DNA of 64,000 nt, taken from Labyrinthula sp. Ha (lineage: Eukaryota; Sar; Bigyra; Labyrinthulida; Labyrinthulaceae). Below the pieces are notes generated by a model, which was given only the letters and a program-made list of their open reading frames with translations, was not told the origin of the DNA and did no database searches. Below, in pieces: positions 11,925 to 25,145 of the stretch (the stretch's first letter is position 1; each line of letters starts with the position of its first letter). Location: assembly GCA_015227615.1 (NCBI GenBank), contig JAALGZ010000004.1, positions 1-64,000 of the forward strand. Direction: 5' to 3'. The translations under genes were made by a program, and so were the position numbers.

Positions 11925-13680
11925 ATGCAAGAGAAAAACGTTACATCGCGGTTCAAGAAAGTATCTTTATCTCTTTTCTTCAAGCTTTTAGTTACAAGAA
12001 GATCTTCAATTAATCGGTTACAATGATGAATTTGACGTCTCTTCACTTGATCTTGTCTCGAAGCTATTCAAAGATTTATGTTTAGCCATCGAGAACAAAT
12101 CTCAACTTCCTTCTTCGAACCAATCCCCAGAAAAGGTTGTTACAAAAGAAGCAAAAGAACAATTTATTGATGAAATTAATTCCACAATTGTTACAGTTCC
12201 ATCAGTGAAGAATTTTAAGGAAGAGGAGACAAAGTTAAGTCTTAAGAGTTTAAAGGAAAGTTCTCTCAAGAAAAGTCTTGAAGAGTTAAACAAGAAGTTT
12301 ATCAAAGTTTTGAATGATAAAAAAAATTTACAGAAAAAAGTCGAAGAATTAAATATTTTGGCTGCAAAGCCTCCTGAGCCATTAGATTTTCCGGAATCAG
12401 ATTTGGAAAAAACTCTTAAGAAGACTCTTGAAGAAAAAGATAACCAAATTGGAAAACTAAAATCTGATCTGTTTGCAGTAAAAAGTGACCATTCAGCGGC
12501 TTATGGAGAGTTTTCAGATTATAAAAATAAACTCCAGGGATATCAAAAAGCGAATGAAACCCTGCAAAAGGAAAAAGATGACTTGTTACTCACGAACTAC
12601 CAATTAAAAAACAAGTGCTCTGATGTGTTTGCTTCAATGGAAGAAAAGGATCGTAAAGTAAAATCTCTGAAAGCTAAAATTAAAGAGAAAGATTCTATTA
12701 TCGCTGAATATAAAGATAAATTATCTATTTTTCAAAAGGCTGGAGAAGCAGCTACAGCAGATATGAAAATCTTAGTTGAAGAATCGACAAACAAGGCAAA
12801 GAAATTAAGCATTCTAGAAGATCAACTTAAAGAGCTTGAAAAAATAAATACTGTATTAAATGGAGAAATAAGCTTAAAGAAGGAAAGCATTAAAAAATTA
12901 AAGATGAGAAATACAGACCTAGTTCTAACATATAGAAGAGCTTGTGAAGAGAATAAAAAAGCGAAAGAGTATTGCACAAAAATGCAAAGTTTAAATCAAG
13001 CTTTGAAGGAAAAGCTAAAAATAAAAGAGAAAGAATTTTATCTAGCCAAGGAATTTATGAACAGATTGGAAGAAGGGAACAAACGTCAGATTTCGAATGT
13101 AAAAGAAAAGAATAAAGAAGTTAATTTGCTCAAAGGAAAGTATAAAGAATTGCACAAGCAATATGTGGATTTAATGGAGAAAGAAGTCGAGGTTAAAAAG
13201 GAGGCTAAGGGATTGAGAATGATGCAGCAAGCTGTTTCTCAGGAACATAGATGGACTAAATTGCAGCTTTCAGAGAAAGAAGGTGTTATTCAGTCATTAC
13301 AACAGCAAGTAAAAGAACTGGATGCGCGAAAGATTGTAATGAAAGGTGAGAATGAAAGACTGAAAGGTAAAGTTTATAAACTAGAGGAGAAAATTGCTCA
13401 GTTGCGAGCCAGAGATGCAGAAAATTATAGAAGAAGGTTAAAAAGTAGTCTTGATTTAGATGCGGAGAGTAAGGAAGGAAAAGTTGGTGCAAAAACTTCT
13501 TCTAGTATTGTTTCTGATAAGAAAGAAAAAAGTAGTTTCTTATCACTTACAGAAGGGGCTATAGAACAACAATGTGAACAACTTGAACACATAATTTCTC
13601 AGCAAGGTGAGGTGATAAAAAATTTAGAGCTTAAGACTGCTGTTCCTAATATTTTAGATTCAAAGAGTGGATATGTCTAA
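11925..13680 (+). CDS. CEP135/Bld10-type centriolar coiled-coil protein, 574 aa, one 31-bp intron
   Basis: Exon 1 (11,925-11,960) starts at ATG and gives 12 residues. A 31-base GT-AG intron follows at 11,961-11,991, and exon 2 runs to TAA at 13,680. The first 50 residues contain 'RFKKLQEDLQLIGYND' followed by 'LVSKLFKDLC'. This matches the conserved N-terminus of CEP135/Bld10/TSGA10 proteins, where a 'LxxLGY' helix precedes 'LVxKLFxDL'. From about residue 80 to 560 the protein is nearly continuous coiled coil, rich in K, E and L. CEP135 family members organise the centriole cartwheel and link it to microtubules. At 574 residues it is about half the length of human CEP135. The ATG and intron were chosen because they restore the conserved N-terminus and the intron matches the 29-33 base introns of other genes here. 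It is convergent with the tetraspanin gene, 74 bases apart. Confidence 0.8.
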
Positions 13681-13754
13681 GAAAAGAATTGTACCATAAA
13701 AATATATTCAATAGTTTAAGAGTATTTTATACTCACGTATTTAACCTATGAGAG

Positions 13755-14531
13755 TCAACAACGTCTTTTTCTTCGTTGTTTTTCTCTTTGACGCGTCCAT
13801 AGAATATTACAAGCAGCCAATAAAAGAAGAAAAATAAGTATTCCAGCAAAAGTCAAGAAACCTCCTAAAGCAGTCAAATTATCTTCTAAATATTGATCAA
13901 ACCTGGTGACAAATACAGCACTAACTCCTAAACCACATCCTCCATCTGCTACTCTACCCACAAGTGGATCTCCATCAACTTCTATATCTTCTAAAAACTC
14001 GCAAGTTCCGTCTCCAATAGCATCTTTGAAATCCTCAAACCTATCTTGATCACTTACACAAAACCTGTTAAGATTTCCAACACAACGAACCACAACTCCA
14101 TTACAGCATTCTACAAACGCTGCAAGTTGAGCATCTTGAATAGCTCGTTCAATAGAATCTTCTGTTTCTTCATCGTCCAATCTATCAGAATAGACTAAGA
14201 AAATTACTCCAAGAACTAATAGAGCTGTTGCTATGGCTAAAAGACCCAGAATGTAGATTATTTGAAGACATTTTGAGTCCCATTTCACGGCATAATAGCC
14301 AAGAATACCAGAAAGAAATAGGAATATTCCAAATGAAAGAGATGCCGCAAATGGTCCATAGAAAGCAACTGCTTTACCAAAAAAAGAAAATAAACCAACT
14401 ATGATAATTCCAAGAACGATCAAAAGGATGTTAAAGAAGTTTAGAAAATTCTCAGAGAAGTTTCTACAGTAGTACCTTTTGGCTATCTCATACTTTGTTG
14501 GTTTTTTTGGCATATTTTTGTTCTGAATCAA
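13755..14531 (-). CDS. Tetraspanin-family membrane protein, 258 aa
   Basis: Single-exon frame, ATG 14,531 to TGA 13,755; the ATG at residue 7 is an alternative start. Four hydrophobic segments are visible at about 33-53, 62-82, 89-112 and 216-240. The second extracellular loop, about 100 residues between segments 3 and 4, contains 'ECCNG', the tetraspanin CCG-type motif, and further cysteines (C-VGNLNRFC, GTCEF, GGCG) that can pair with it. The C-terminal tail is short and strongly basic, ending in cysteine, which could be palmitoylated. Tetraspanins organise membrane microdomains and partner proteins at the plasma membrane or on vesicles. Layout, loop cysteines and length fit the family well. 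The exact partners cannot be told. Confidence 0.85.
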   Translation of the reverse strand: MIQNKNMPKKPTKYEIAKRYYCRNFSENFLNFFNILLIVLGIIIVGLFSFFGKAVAFYGPFAASLSFGIFLFLSGILGYYAVKWDSKCLQIIYILGLLAIATALLVLGVIFLVYSDRLDDEETEDSIERAIQDAQLAAFVECCNGVVVRCVGNLNRFCVSDQDRFEDFKDAIGDGTCEFLEDIEVDGDPLVGRVADGGCGLGVSAVFVTRFDQYLEDNLTALGGFLTFAGILIFLLLLAACNILWTRQREKQRRKRRC

Positions 14532-17500
14532 ATTGGTTTTATAATGTTTTGTTTGTTTAATAGTTTGTATTGAAGTACTATTACTTTATGTAGTCGGTTT
14601 GAATCAATGTACAAGACTTGAGCCGTTAATGTTCTTGAATCCAAACAAGAATGAGATAATGACGTCATTAAAGGTATATATAGGAGAATAGACAGAGTGA
14701 TACAAAGTAGGCCTTTGACTTAATACCTAGTATTCTTATTAAGGCCTTCGGTTTCCATTCTCATTTACTGCAATATATCCATATTTTTATCATCTGAGTT
14801 TACCTTGTTTGGAAATAAATATGATAGCTTATTTCTCTTCACCAGAATCCGGTCTCTGTTAAATGGATAGACAAAGCAAGTTTTTTTTTATATATGCTGC
14901 TCCTAAAGAGTTCATCGATAAATAGCTTTTATTTCATTTCATCCATAACCAACAGACAGGAGCAAATATCCAAGGATCCAGATTTTTTTCTGACTCAAGA
15001 TGATATAACAAGGAAGCTAGACCCTTTGTTTAAGGGAGAAATATAGTACATTAACTCAGTCAACCTAAAGATTGCGTAGATTTAACTATGAAGAAAATGT
15101 TTGGTTATACTCGTAACCGATGGTCATAGTTACTTTCTATTGCGAAACTATTTAATATAAGCACGAGTCCGGGATTTCAGTATCCGGTTGACTGATGTAC
15201 AGAATTAATCCAATGAAAAATGCAGACATTAAGAGTTGGCTAGAGAAAATTATATTGTCTGTAAATAAGTGATCGAGAGTCAGAATGGAAAATTTGATAT
15301 AATTTTTTTGGAGAACAGAGTAGCAATATATTACATGTCTTGGTCAAATGTGTGCAGTGGTCAACATGTTTCTAAGTTACTAGAAATAATATCATTTTCT
15401 GGAACATTTCTTACTCAGTTAATAAACATCCTGCTTCTTTTGGACTCTGGACTTACTTGCAACCATTAATACCGTTTTCATTGGCATTTTCCACTGGTAA
15501 ATGTCTGCTTGCTCGTGCTATATCCCTATGAATGTTATCAGTCTATGTGTTGTCTTAGGAACGCGTAACATATAACCCTTGAAACGCATAATCTAATTTT
15601 AGACGACTTTATTTAGCTTAAGTAACTTTCTTGTCAAAATTAAAATTAAAATAATTGACACGGAGTAATGTTAAAGATAAGTGGCTGCTCTAAGCGCTAG
15701 ATCTCATCAAGTTCATGAAACTCTTCCAGTCCTGTGGAAGATTTCTGCTCCATATGTGTATATATACTATGAACAACTCAGAACATTTAGTTTGATCTCC
15801 CTTTATAGATATTTAAACTGTGCGACGAATTTTTTCTCATTACGTGAAAAGTTTGTGTTTTATCGAACCAATTACTCATGGTATTCACTTGATAGTATCC
15901 CATTGCATTAACTTGGAGTCACGGGTGGTTAGAACACGAATGTCTAGGGTAAACTGTTGATATACTAAAAAAGTACTCAGAAATAATAGAACCATTTTAT
16001 ATCATAGAAACAATAAAAACTTGATTCAAATGTTATTTTATATGTCGTCAAAATTTCATTAGTTCTGAGAAAAAATGACGGCATTTAGTTCCACGCAAGC
16101 TTGTACCGAAAATATTTCATTAAAGAGAAAAGAAATCAGCAATATTACTACTCATTTCAAAGTTAGCGTTGAAGTTTAGTAAAAAATGCATATAACATTT
16201 CTTAATGATATTGACTGGCTGGGTTAGAAAACTTGTTACAATGGGAGAAATAGGTAGTGTACTACCGAGTGGAATAAGAAAATCTGTGATATAAAAAAAA
16301 TGGTTTAATACATCATAGAGCTATTTCTTACCCTTTCAGGTTGTTTGGTCTCAATATATTCTACCATTTAAATGTTGCATTAGGTATTGGGCACTAATAA
16401 GATCACAGTCCTAAAAAAGAATGTTATTACTTAAGAAGAATATGGTTGAATGAGAAATTTTTATTCTTGTTTAATTACACAAGAATTGCTTGAATAAAAT
16501 TAGATTAACTCTTCAGCATCCTGCAGCAAGTAACTTTTTTCAATATCTTAAAATACTTACTTCGAACTAAAAATACAGTCGCTAAAATAAACATAGCTCT
16601 TAATAATGGAAAAATCATTGGAGTTTTCCTTTAAACTTTAGGAGAAATCTTAAATTCTAAATATTATGGTTAAATAATAATCGCTATTATTGTTCGACTA
16701 CTTCCTATACCCCATTCAGGAATATTTTACATCTACACTTTTTTTCAGAATTTTTGAGATCTTGAAAATAAAATTCTTTAAAATGGCGTCTATATCGTAT
16801 ACCTCAATTGACAACCAAACTTGCTTCCAGATTTATTCCCTCCTATTTTATATCACGAGATCTGTTGCAACTCGAGGTGAGTAGCTCTAGCGGGTATTAT
16901 AGCATTTAATATTAACGAGAGAGGTATATTATTCCAAGTGAATTTTAAATTACCCAAAACTTCCTAAATATTCCTTTAGAAGTAAAAAATATTTATAGCA
17001 AGTATCTACGCTATCCAGAACAAACCCTACGACCTCGTAACAATATTATTGGGATAATCAGTACTAAGTTCACAAATCGCAAACATCTTTGACTTCTGTA
17101 CAGAATGTATCTAAACTAAAGTGACTGAAATATCACAGTTTCTGAAAAATTCCATTCATTTGATTAGTATGATGTGAATAAATTCAAAAAGGAACAAATA
17201 GTTTACAGGGTCATACTTTTTGATATTAACTTTGTGTATTATGATTTTCAATGTTAAGTTATCTCCTTGAAAAAAAATACTTAAAGTTAAGGTTCTTGTA
17301 AATGTTTAAATTTTATTAAAATCTTATTTAGTATTATTTTTCAAATGAACGAGTTCTTATTTACCACTAGCACTTCAAGGATCAGAAAATAGAGCTTAGG
17401 TATGCTATCAAGAGAAAGCACTAGTAAATAATACACATATGCGCCTCATTCACAGTAATTTTGGTGCCATTAAATTTCTATTAAATCGAAATTAAGAAGC

Positions 17501-19829
17501 CATGGAATAATTTGTATTATGATAAACATGAAAAATTCTTAAAGATTTGTTTACATGCTGAACCAGGCAAATATATATATGTACATATATATATATATAT
17601 ATTTAAATGAAGCGAGCAATTCGATTACTATCATACAGTAACTAGAAGTATATTAATTCATAGCAGTTATCTAAACTAGGAACAAAATAATTCTCAATTA
17701 TTGGGTAGTTTGAAAGGTGTCCAATATTTATCGTGATGTTTTCTCTTATTGATGAATATGATTTGGACCGCAAATTTAATGTCTGTATATTATACTTGAA
17801 TGAAATAGCGAAGAGCTTAATCTGAACCGAGGTATAGGAAATAAATCTTAAGATATATACCTTCTTTGTTGTACCAGTTAGTTTTTATCTACTAAATAGA
17901 TTGAAAATATTTCATTAATATAAAACATAAGTTTAGAAAAGAATAACAAAGTAAAATAGATCATTTAGTTAATAAAAAATTAATGTATCAAACAATGATC
18001 CCACAATAATTCTACAATAATTTCTATTAATTAATACAGCTACTCAAAAATATCACCGGTTAAATAGTTATAAAACAGATAAATAGACGGAGAATAGTTT
18101 TAAAGAGAAAAGAAAACTAGGTTATGCTTAATTATCTTTAATTCTTAGTAAATCTCGGCTATGTTTTTAGTTTAAAGATGTGATTTATACCCGTCAGTTC
18201 AAATATTATATGGGGATAATTCTTAGTATCTTACTTAATAATTAGTTTTAAAACATTTAATAACCTTTCGAATATTTGGCTGGCTATAAACCAATTTATA
18301 ATCCTATAAGAAGCAGGCAGTGGGATTAAATTATTTTCGCTTTATTCTTCCTAATTAATTTATGTTTGAATATATAGTACCGTAACACTTGCTATGAAAA
18401 TGAATGTGAACGAGAATTTATTTTATTCTAGAATTAGAAAATTATTCTAGAAGCTCAAAATAAGAAAATTAAACAAAGTTTGTTTAGGAAGCCTAGAACT
18501 AGACATTTCATATGTTTATAATATGGCTAATAGTTATTTAGTTATAATGTATCTGTTTATATATTATATTTATTTGATATCATGACAAATTTACTATTTC
18601 ATATAGTACTAACATAGAGATAGAAGTTTAGTGTAGAATGTAGGAATATTTAAAGAAAATATTTGAATAGTCGTTTCTGATATGGTGTATAATTAATTTT
18701 AATATGAAATGTGTTCAACATTCTGATCAAAAAAGGCTGAATGCACTTTATAAAAGTTAGAAGAGGTATGAAAACCTGACGTGAACATTCTAATTCATTT
18801 TAATAAATTCTAGTAGAAAGTTATAGTACCACCAAGAGACATTTAATTAAAGAATTAAATATTCTCGAAGCTCTAGCTGTAATTTTTAAAGCGACTAAGC
18901 AAAAATTAGATAGAGTACAAGGATCATCGAAATTACCTAAGATAATACCAAGATTAGTACACATTATATTATCATTTGTTAAATTTTTTTGAAAAAAATA
19001 AGATAAGGAAACCGACTTTATAGTAAATTGTGCTGATAGAATATTTATAATGTATTCATTAGATAAACTCAGGGTTACTTAAACTGTGCCAATTAATGTG
19101 CTTGAAATTAGTTTCAATTGATGTACTCTAAGGATTTTTTTCTCTCTCTATGTATATGTATAACATTCCTTTACTGATATAAATCACGTTAACATCTTCA
19201 GAAAACCTGAAGAAATGAGTTGCTATATTATTGAGAAAAAGTAGCACGTGTATGCTCTTCCAAATTTACTATCTTAACTCACTCAATATTAAGTAATGTT
19301 CATAACATTTATTTTGAATTATTACAGATTATAGTATATTTGCAAAGAAAGCTAAAATTGACATGAAATCAACTCAAACTATATTTCATTAAACTTTTAT
19401 CGTTTTAAAATAATTTTAATATTAGGGAATTACCTGATGGTAATATACTAAGTTCTTAGGAAATTCTTGTTTATCAAGAGTAACTTTGAGAGAAACTTTT
19501 CAATTCAATGTAAGTAAAAGTCCCATATCAACCGCTTCAAGAATTCAAGACTCTACTTTTAATATAATGTTGAACTGCACTTTGGACCCACTTTCTTATT
19601 TCTTATCTATTTTAAGATATATAATCCACTTCCACGAGTGAGCGGTCTTATATTATATGATTTGTTCAGTTTCTCTGGAGTAATTCCACATTATATTTAA
19701 GAAATCCAGGGCAAACATCAATGAAAAATACCATAAAGAAAAACACAGGTTCTAGATTATTTTCTACTTACATTTTCCCCTGTGAGTGTTAAAAAAGTTA
19801 GCAAAGTTTCTGAGTCTATATCCGTTAAA
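14532..19829. other. Spacer of the inverted repeat, no supported gene
   Basis: More than 5 kb with no gene, RNA or clear element. Short frames (15,269; 15,681; 16,690) have no recognisable domain and no convincing splice context. An AT microsatellite lies at 17,570-17,603. Base composition is very AT-rich throughout. Confidence 0.5.
17570..17603. repeat. AT dinucleotide microsatellite
   Basis: About 34 bases of alternating A and T, interrupted once by a GTAC near 17,581-17,584. Confidence 0.9.
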
Positions 19830-20010
19830 ATCGAATGCATTGCATTTTCCCCAATAATATTTGGATTTCTTATTATAATCCAGCAATATCACCATCTCCT
19901 CAAGAAAGTTGTTCCGTACATATCAGTTAACTTTTACCATAGTCAGTTTGAAGAGTATTGGGAGATCTCTGAACACACTTCCCGCACAAGAGTCACTAAC
20001 AGTACTTTGA
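19830..20010 (-). mobile_element. Ty3/gypsy integrase-core relic at the inner end of the right arm
   Basis: Mirror copy of 7,840-8,020, on the minus strand, roughly 85 percent identical by eye. It shows the same integrase-like blocks (for example 'FLEEMVILLDY'). It is a broken fossil with several breaks and is older than the inverted duplication. Confidence 0.4.
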
Positions 20011-23000
20011 ATCATTGTTTTAAACCAATCTCGTAACTAGTTTCTGCAATCTTCTACCTTTGCTCAACGTAGACAGCAGCTGCTGAATTCTTAATTTTCT
20101 TTCTCCTTACTTTTTCTATATGACAAAATATTCCAAAATTCTAAGTCATAATATTAGTAACCCAAATGCTACTTAGTTGTTTTCGGTAAACGAGAATTTT
20201 GAAAGTATAGATAAATACATAACTAAATAGCTGAGGCAGTATTTTTTTTATTTTTATCCTTGAATTAACAGATTTGTACTGTCAAAAACTTTTGAGATAA
20301 GATGGAGTTATTGAAGGAATACTGAACTTTATATCAAACAAATAGGAATTTCAAAGAAAAAAAAATCCCATACCTTAATATATAGGCTCTATGCTTAATC
20401 TTAATACATACAGAGATAATAATATGAGACTGAATATAGAAATGTGTTACCATGATAATTAAGTACAATTGGTTCTGACATATGTACATGGGAAAAGACA
20501 ACTGTGAAGGAGATGATTATAATTATTAAGTGAAAATAGCAATACCGTAGAATAATGTCTCGAAAAAATGAATATTAATTCTACTATGACATGTTTGATT
20601 CTACATTTAAAATAGATATACATTATTGAATATATTTTATTTACTGTTTATGTTAATAGTTGTATTATTGTTAAGAATGACTTCGAACACCTTTCGGGTC
20701 TTGAAGTTAGGTACGATCTCAAAGCTAGGAATATTAAAGGGCGCGAAGATCTACTATTGTCAATAAATTTTAATTTTATAGTAATTGACCTCTAAATATG
20801 GTAATATTTATGCAACAAAAAAACAGTTGATTTCGTGGACATAAAAGTGTTCTCAGTACTATTTGTCACCGCTTTTTTATTAATAGGAAACCAGGTATAT
20901 GATATATGGCACTAGAACCTCAATATAAACATACCCCTTCTTTGGTTGGTATCACTTCACTTTAATATTATTGAAAGTACCTTTTTAGCAAAATTTTCAC
21001 TTGATAAATATATTTTAAAATAGTGTAGAAGATATAGAAGAAGTACATAAAACAATATATCAGTCATATTAAAAATGGCACTTCATAAAGAAAAGCTTAA
21101 ACATATGAATTTGGTGCGATTATAAATATAAGATATTCAGTTGAAACATGGAGATAAAATAAGATTAGATAAAGATAGAGTAACTAACTAGTAGAAGATA
21201 GTATTTTTGCCTGAATCAGAAAACTCTTGATGATGATATTTGAAATTTGAGGCAGGTCTTCCCCATATGCTATAGACTACAATTACTATTTTGTAGAAAA
21301 TATAAAAAGAAAGGTGGCCTATTCGCCTTTTAGTTGAGTAAGAGAATGTTTCAATTAACTAAATATAAGGGAATATCAACTTAAATCTTTCATTCTGTGA
21401 TAACTTGCAACCATCATACTTGAATTTATCATTGTCAATAATCATTCATATATTTGAATATTCGTCAAAATAAAATATATTATCAAATATACGTGTCACA
21501 TAAAGTGTTATATATATATTTAAGGTAGTGGTCATGCTAAGCAATTATTGCCAAAAAGATACGAATAGGATTGCAATTGAAGTTTCTTCTTGTTATTATA
21601 TTAACCTGAGTTTTTTTTCCTATTTTCATAAGGTAGAAATTTAATGTTGCTGTATGAAAAAAATAGAATAAATAGTGCAATTTAACAAAAATCTGTGGAT
21701 AAAGTATTAATTATTAATGATACTATCGTCAATAATATAAAAGCGTGTTTTTTTCTTATTTTTTCCAGATTACAACACAATATACTGTTGAATGCATATA
21801 TATAGGAAGGAAATACTAAATACCCGTTACTATATATTAGCGCTAATCAAAGTAAACTTATACCCCAGTACTTACCTGAAGTAAAATTGGATTTATCCGC
21901 TTAAATTTAAAAGAACCATTTTCTAATGAAGTCTTGGAACTTGTCAAGGATAGAGAATAAAATGTTTCCAAATTTTAATTAGAGCATAAATAAAGAGATA
22001 ATTTGAGAATTCTCCTTTGAATAATTATAATTCTCTGCCCCAAGCATCATTCCATGTAGTATGTCTCATTCTTGCATGTAACTAGAGATCTAAGAATTTT
22101 AGAACAGAGAGGAAATATCAGGCCTGAATAACATAATCACGAATAAAACGTAATTCCTCTTTATATCTTGAACATTATATGGGAGTTAAATTCAAGTTAA
22201 TTTCCAATAACAAACTGGATTAATGGTTAGATTGTAACTAGTGTTGATAACCCATGTTTTGATTCATTATTGTAAACGTGTATACTGCAAATGATCCCCA
22301 TGAAACTAAACAGAAAATTATTTTGATAGCAAGATAAATATTTTAGGGGTGTTTCGGGTTCTTGAAAGATACCTCGAAAGAGGCACTGTTTCCGCATAAA
22401 CATCACATATATCTTGAGATATGAACTTAACTAAGTGAGAGGGTATTTCAGCGCCCTAGTAGTATGAAAGACTGAGTATATATGGCATAGTTATTTAATA
22501 AACCAGGTATAGTGTCTGGAATTATTTTGAAGAATTATTTAACTAAACTAACTATTTAGTAACTGAATTATTAAAAAATAGTAAATTATATGTTCAAAGA
22601 GAAAAATATAAAATCATTAGAGAAATATATATATTAAAAGCAACACAGGTATTAGTCAAAAAATTAAACATGAGATGAACTAAGATAAGCTAAAAAGCCA
22701 AGCTTAACTACTTTTTAGATTAAGAACTAATCAACCAACCGAGAAAAAAGGTATTGATTAAACTAGTTTATAAGCTCAAAGTATTGAAATATAGCACTAT
22801 AAACTAGCCTAATGCATTAAGTGAAGATAGAAGAGTTATAAGACCTGTTTCCAGAGCTCACCCCATCTTTCATTGTATATTTCACTATATCGAGCTATTT
22901 TTTCTTCATTTGTTCCACAGGAACTTGAAAATAATACAATTTATTATTTTTTCCTAGAGCTTCCTCGGTATTCTTTGGTAAATGTAATATTAAGAGGTCA

Positions 23001-25145
23001 AAAACTTTCGTTTCAGAGCTCAAAAATGTTTTATATGGTTTCTTTTACCATAGATTTCTTATATCAACATCATAGAGATTCAATTCTTGGAAAATACTTT
23101 TTTTCGAGCAACTGTTACTAATGTCTAGATGGTTATAAGCTTTTTTGCACTTCGAAGTAGATTCTTTTCTACTTGAGAGCCTCTTTTGACCGTGATTTAC
23201 ACATTGTATTTATATATTACCGAACCTTGAGGATAACGATTTTCCTGTACTTATTGTTGTACATAGTACAAAAGGTAATTATATTTTTTGCGCGAAGTAT
23301 CCTTTCATGTTTTTTGTGGAATTCTTAAATCACAATACTTCAAATAAAAAAATGACTTGTTTATCCAGTTTTGATACTGCATAAGCTTTTAGGTACATTA
23401 TCAGAGACTGTCAGGTAGACCAAGACTATGTTAACTATATTGGGTAGAATTCTCTGTAGGATTGATAGAGAGTTAATTTGTGTAAGTTGTCTTAACGTAC
23501 TCTTATTGTATATTCAAGTGCTAGAGTTACTCATACTGGTCTAGATTGGCTAAATGTAATACAAACTCTCTTTCTGGTTTATAAATATACCTTACTTTTA
23601 ACTAACTTAGGCAATTTAGTGTTTTGAATAAACGTTAAGACTTCTTTATTTTAGGTCTAATGCATTGAGATTTCAATTCCATCAAGAAGGCCTCTATAAT
23701 TAGCTTCTGTACCTTTGTGCCTATTTTTTAGGAATATTGGTGTTTTGCCAAGAAAATCTTTGACTGAGAAGTGTTATTTCAAGAATTTTATTTTATATAG
23801 CGCCGTACTGCCCAAAATAGTTATATACATTGTAACTACTAAAAGATCTATTTCTAATATTTACATTAACAATCACATATTAACAGGATGCTTGAGTAAT
23901 TCGTCAACCCTATAACCCTGAAGTGACTTTATTGTGAACTGCGTTCCCTGGACAATTTATTATCAGTGTTGATATGTCTAGAATAAGTACCATTCCTGTA
24001 TCTTAATTATTTTATCCATGTAACATTGGGTATAAGTGTTGCATAGTCTGATGCTGTGGTTATAGGTGTGAGCAGAGTATTATTATTAAAGGAGTACCTC
24101 AAAGAAAAAAAAACAATTGATATAAATGAATTTAAGCAATATTGGAGTATTAAAGCATTATTTAGCGAGAGTTGATGTATTATTAACTACGTGCTTGATG
24201 TAAAGTTCAGCTTAAAAAGAGTATTTTAGGCCATCTTTATTCTTAATATAAACAGAATTAGATCACCCGTTGTTAGCTATATTTACAAAAATACCTGGCT
24301 TTCACTATTCCTATTCTTCCGCTAATTATATCTTGAGAATAGGATTGGTCACACATATATTACACAACAGTTTTACATGAACGTACATTAGACCAAGACT
24401 TCACTGTTTTCTACTTTATCTCTTTACGTCACAAGTTCTTCAATGTAGTATTTCACTAGTACAACAAACCTTTCAGGAGTTGGCCTTTTCCCTATAAAAT
24501 TCCCTCAATTGCTTTCTACAAATTAGATAGATTTTTTGAATAAATGAACAATAAATTTGGCATTCTTTATTGTTACATCTATATGATTTACTTCTCCAAC
24601 CGTTGATAACTTATTGAAAACATCGAGGCTAATGAGTAATGCATTCTGAGAAAAGTTGTTGAAACAAATGAGAATATATAGTAAATTTTCAAAAAAAAGA
24701 TTCATGTGAATTCGGGACGGGGGGCTTTAGGAAATTGTTATATAGGTTTTTTTTTCAGGGTTTTTTACTTAAACAGAGTAGCCAGCTCTCTTAATTGATT
24801 GAGCAACACAATAGACCACCTGTTCTTTACAAAGTTTTGTGAAAACTATTTATATTAGAAGCAATGACCATTACCCAGGTCTAAGCTTTAATTTCTTTGG
24901 GATATGAAGTTTCTAAGAGTTTGTAGTTTTTTATTTTCTCCAATTCCCAAAATAAGTGTGTTTACAAAATATTCTATCAAATATTTCTTTTTAGTTCCAG
25001 TAAAATTGTTCCAATTAGAATGTCTAATTTAGACCAGACTTATTTCAAGACCACAATTAAAAAAATACCATAATTAATAATATTTTGAATTAAAAGAGAC
25101 AGAAAATAAATAGAAAAACAAATTCTATAAGTTAAAAAGAGATAA
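20011..25145. other. Gene-free right-arm DNA
   Basis: Mirror of 2,703-7,839. No intact gene; the frames at 22,873, 23,715 and 24,523 have no recognisable domain, and their presence in both arms follows from the duplication rather than from selection. Confidence 0.5.

Noticed and set aside
12205-13680. Start of the coiled-coil gene at the GTG of 12,205
   Set aside because: The frame is open further upstream to a 3' splice site at 11,991, and the spliced ATG at 11,925 restores a conserved CEP135 N-terminus.
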